From Actinomycetota bacterium (GTDB lineage: Bacteria; Actinomycetota; Thermoleophilia; Solirubrobacterales; 70-9), in NCBI GenBank assembly GCA_005884985.1, contig VAYK01000109.1, positions 9,986 through 17,384 of the forward strand: a DNA stretch of 7,399 nucleotides, given 5' to 3'. Within the stretch, counting starts at the first letter, position 1; every line of letters starts with the position of its first letter. The position numbers were made by a program, and so were the translations under genes. Below are positions 5,356 to 7,399 of the stretch, in pieces. Below the pieces are notes generated by a model, which did no database searches, was not told the DNA's origin, and saw nothing but the letters and a program-made list of their open reading frames with translations.

Positions 5356-6386
5356 ACGTCGGCGTGCTCCCGCTCCCAGGTGGCGTAGTCGTCGACGAAG
5401 TAGAGCAGCCGAACCTTCTTGAACTCGGTCGAGGAGTAGAGCACCGCGCGATCGTCGCCGTGCAGGCCGTGGTCGTCGGCGATCCGGTCGAGGACCGCGT
5501 CGCACTCCTCCTTCGAGCGCCCGTGGGCCATCGTGAACACCGAGTACGGCCAGTCGGGGTAGGTGGGTCGCTGGTAGCAGTGGGAGATCCCCCGCACGGC
5601 GGCCATCCTCCTGCCGACCTCGGGCACCTGATCCTCGGGCACGCACCAAACGCCCATCCCGTTGGCCGAGAACCCGGCGCGCCGGTGATAGAGGATCGCC
5701 GCCACCCGCCGCAAGAGCTTTCGGGCGACCATCGCCTGCAGGTGCTCGAGGAAGCGGTCGGTCGGCATCCCGACCTTCTCGGCCGCCGCGTCGTAGGGGC
5801 GCTTGGTGACCGCCATCGGGCCCTGGAGGGCGCGGATCACCGCGATGTCGGTCTGGTCGTAAGGCTGGGCCTCCAGCTCGCGTGGCGGCGCTGCGTCGAC
5901 GTCGGCCGCCAGCGCCTCGGTCCCCTGTTCCATCTCCAGGTTCATGTTGATCTTGAACAGCGTCAGCGTGGGGAGCTGGCGGATCGACTCGGCGCCGGTC
6001 GCGGCCTTCAGCACCTCCAGCGTGCCATCGAGGCCAAGCGCGGAATCGGGCGGCGTGGCGATCGTGAACCAGAGGTTGAACTCGTGGGTGCGGAGGTAAT
6101 TGTGCGACACGCCGGGGTGGGAGTTGATGATCTGGGCGGCGCGGTGGGGGTTCTCGGAATCGACCTTGGCGGCGACCAGCATCGACGCGTAGCCGAGTGC
6201 CCGCGTGTCGAAGATCGGGGTGATCTCGCGGATGATGCGCTCGACGAGCAGGCGCTGGGTGCGGGCCTCGACCTCGTCCACCGGCAGTTCCGCCTCACGA
6301 GCGATGGCGGCGAACGGCTCGGGATCGAGCGGGAAGCTCGACTGCAAGAGATTCATCAGCCGCTTGTCGTCGGCGTCGAGCGGCAC
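5352..6386 (-). CDS. ahbAB: Fused two-domain siroheme decarboxylase-like protein (AhbA-AhbB / NirD-L type, Lrp/AsnC fold)
   Basis: A 344-residue protein made of two tandem copies of the Lrp/AsnC-like siroheme decarboxylase unit. Each copy has a winged-helix part followed by a ferredoxin-like part. Copy 1 (about 3-150) contains VSHNYLRTHEFNLWFTI (93-109), an AhbA-like signature. Copy 2 (about 176-331) contains LYHRRAGFSANGMGVW (232-247), ISHCYQRPTYPDWPYSVFTM (267-286) and STEFKKVRLLYF (319-330), AhbB-like signatures. Known relatives, AhbA/B and NirDL/G/H, decarboxylate siroheme to 12,18-didecarboxysiroheme on the way to heme or heme d1. Database entries often call them AsnC-type regulators, and a regulatory role cannot be excluded here. 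The gene sits between hemB and hemL and overlaps hemL by ATGA. The GTG at 6386 matches the start of the conserved domain but has a poor ribosome site. A TTG at 6461, with AAGGA 9 bases upstream and overlapping the hemB end, would add 25 residues. Confidence 0.9.
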   Translation of the reverse strand: MPLDADDKRLMNLLQSSFPLDPEPFAAIAREAELPVDEVEARTQRLLVERIIREITPIFDTRALGYASMLVAAKVDSENPHRAAQIINSHPGVSHNYLRTHEFNLWFTIATPPDSALGLDGTLEVLKAATGAESIRQLPTLTLFKINMNLEMEQGTEALAADVDAAPPRELEAQPYDQTDIAVIRALQGPMAVTKRPYDAAAEKVGMPTDRFLEHLQAMVARKLLRRVAAILYHRRAGFSANGMGVWCVPEDQVPEVGRRMAAVRGISHCYQRPTYPDWPYSVFTMAHGRSKEECDAVLDRIADDHGLHGDDRAVLYSSTEFKKVRLLYFVDDYATWEREHADV

Positions 6387-6451
6387 CGCCGCGCCGTCGC
6401 GGCGGGAGCGGACCTTGGGCCGGGGCGCCCGGAGTGGCGCGTTCGCGCCGC

Positions 6452-7399
6452 TCAGAGCCAAGCCGCGGCTTCCTTCGCGTAGTAGGTGAACACAAGGTCG
6501 GCACCCGCGCGGCGGATGGCGGTCAGCGTCTCGAGCACCGCAGAGCGCTCGTCGATCCAACCGTTCAGGGCCGCGGCCTTGAGCATCGAGTACTCCCCGG
6601 AGACGTGGTAGGCCGCGACCGGGGCGGCGGTCTCGGCCTTGACCCGGCGGATCACGTCGAGGTAGGGCGTCGCCGGCTTCACCATCACCACGTCCGCGCC
6701 TTCGGCGAGGTCGAGCTTTGCCTCGCGAACGCCCTCGAGCGCGTTCGCAGGATCCATCTGGTAGCCGCGGCGATCGCCGAACTCGGGAGTGGACTCGGCC
6801 GCCTCGCGGAACGGCCCGTAGAAGGCCGACGCGTACTTGGCGCTGTAGGCGATGATCGGGACATCCGGGTGGCCCTCGTCGTCGAGCTGGGAGCGGATCG
6901 CCCCCACGCGGCCGTCCATCATGTCGCTGGGCGCCACCACATCGGTGCCCGCGTCGGCGTGCGAGATCGCCGTCTTGGCGAGCAGCTCGACCGTGAGATC
7001 GTTGTCGACCTGGCCGTCGCGGACTACTCCGCAGTGGCCGTGCGAGGTGTACTCGCACAGGCAGACGTCGGTGATCACGACCAGCTCGGGGTGGGCCTCC
7101 TTCAACGCCCGGACCGCCATCTGCACGACCCCCTCCGGGTCGTAGGCGCCCGAGCCCGCCTCGTCCTTGGAGGCCGGGATCCCGAACAGGATCGTGGCCC
7201 CGATTCCGGCCGCCTGGAGCTCGGTCGCCTCCGCGACGAGCTCTGAGATCGAGAAGCGATCGATGCCCGGCATCGACGGCACCTCCTCGCGGACGCCCTC
7301 GCCCGCGATGACGAACATCGGCTGCACCAGATGCCGTGGCGAAAGGTCCGTCTCGCGAACTAGCTCGCGCAGGGCCTTTGTGCGCCGCAGCCGGCGCAT
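6452..7399 (-). CDS. hemB: Delta-aminolevulinic acid dehydratase (porphobilinogen synthase), start at or beyond window edge
   Basis: Condenses two 5-aminolevulinate molecules to porphobilinogen in the cytosol. The 315 visible residues carry every catalytic hallmark. DVCLCEYTSHGHCG (111-124) holds Cys113, Cys115 and Cys123, so this is the zinc-dependent type. IIAYSAKYASAFYGPFREA (182-200) holds the first Schiff-base lysine, Lys188. VMVKPATPYLD (238-248) holds the second, Lys241. The C-terminal FTYYAKEAAAWL ends the protein in the usual way. The last in-window codon is an ATG, but homologues usually have several residues before RRLRRTKALRELV, so the true start may lie just outside. It is the first visible gene of an operon with the AhbAB-like gene and hemL: HemL makes the substrate that HemB uses. 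Confidence 0.97.
   Translation of the reverse strand: MRRLRRTKALRELVRETDLSPRHLVQPMFVIAGEGVREEVPSMPGIDRFSISELVAEATELQAAGIGATILFGIPASKDEAGSGAYDPEGVVQMAVRALKEAHPELVVITDVCLCEYTSHGHCGVVRDGQVDNDLTVELLAKTAISHADAGTDVVAPSDMMDGRVGAIRSQLDDEGHPDVPIIAYSAKYASAFYGPFREAAESTPEFGDRRGYQMDPANALEGVREAKLDLAEGADVVMVKPATPYLDVIRRVKAETAAPVAAYHVSGEYSMLKAAALNGWIDERSAVLETLTAIRRAGADLVFTYYAKEAAAWL

Noticed and set aside
4123..5388. Long plus-strand open frame (421 codons) opposite hemL
   Set aside because: Antisense shadow of a gene with all the motifs of HemL; the translation is Arg/Gly/Ala-rich without recognisable domains, as expected in GC-rich DNA.
5356..5649. N-terminal extension of hemL to 5649
   Set aside because: It lies inside the AhbAB-like gene in another frame; HemL homologues begin near the ATG at 5355.
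5364..6482. Long plus-strand open frame (372 codons) opposite the AhbAB-like gene
   Set aside because: Shadow frame; no domain pattern, no ribosome site worth noting, and it fully overlaps a gene with clear family signatures.
6462..7058. N-terminal extension of the AhbAB-like frame to 7058
   Set aside because: Shadow frame across hemB; Arg/Gly-rich sequence without family resemblance.
6434..7246. Plus-strand open frame (270 codons) opposite hemB
   Set aside because: Antisense shadow; HemB carries the zinc and both lysine motifs in the opposite strand.
1..7399. CRISPR array, tRNA/rRNA, riboswitch, insertion sequence or attachment site
   Set aside because: No spaced direct repeats, tRNA-like cloverleaf, transposase-like frame or terminal inverted repeats were seen; coding density leaves little room for them.

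Overview
The window is compact, very GC-rich bacterial DNA with no intergenic gap above about 80 bases. Its gene content suggests a high-GC actinobacterium, possibly of the Thermoleophilia type. This rests on the GC-rich codon use, a cytochrome bc complex with a short single-anchor Rieske protein, five-carbon (glutamate) heme synthesis through HemL, and a fused siroheme-decarboxylase-like protein beside hemB and hemL. The taxonomic call is an inference, not a measurement.

Layout, left to right. (1) Positions 1-1801, minus strand: a respiratory operon read right to left. It holds an unrecognised 198-residue helical protein, then a Rieske iron-sulfur protein, then the N-terminal part of cytochrome b, which is cut by the left edge. 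The three genes are 7 and 10 bases apart. (2) Positions 1851-4052: a divergent regulator/transporter pair. A TetR-family repressor (minus) and a 14-helix DHA2-type MFS exporter (plus) share a 78-base intergenic region. That region carries a perfect inverted repeat, CGGAAC-N4-GTTCCG, directly against a TATAAG box, which is a good candidate operator. (3) Positions 4057-7399, minus strand: a heme-biosynthesis operon, hemB, then a two-domain AhbA/AhbB (NirD/L-like) protein, then hemL. The stop of the middle gene overlaps the start of hemL in an ATGA. The start of hemB lies at or just beyond the right edge. The exporter and hemL converge with only 4 bases between their stop codons.

How the parts work together. 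HemL makes 5-aminolevulinate and HemB condenses two of them to porphobilinogen. The fused protein resembles siroheme decarboxylase, which removes carboxyl groups from siroheme in the alternative (Ahb) heme route. Heme made by this operon would supply the b-type cytochrome of the respiratory operon at the left. The regulator/exporter pair looks like a self-contained drug or metabolite efflux module lying between the two core operons.

The most interesting items are the fused AhbAB-like protein locked into a hemB-hemL operon, the unassigned protein heading the cytochrome bc operon, and the operator plus C8 tract in the repressor/exporter pair. No CRISPR array, RNA gene, insertion sequence or phage feature was seen.
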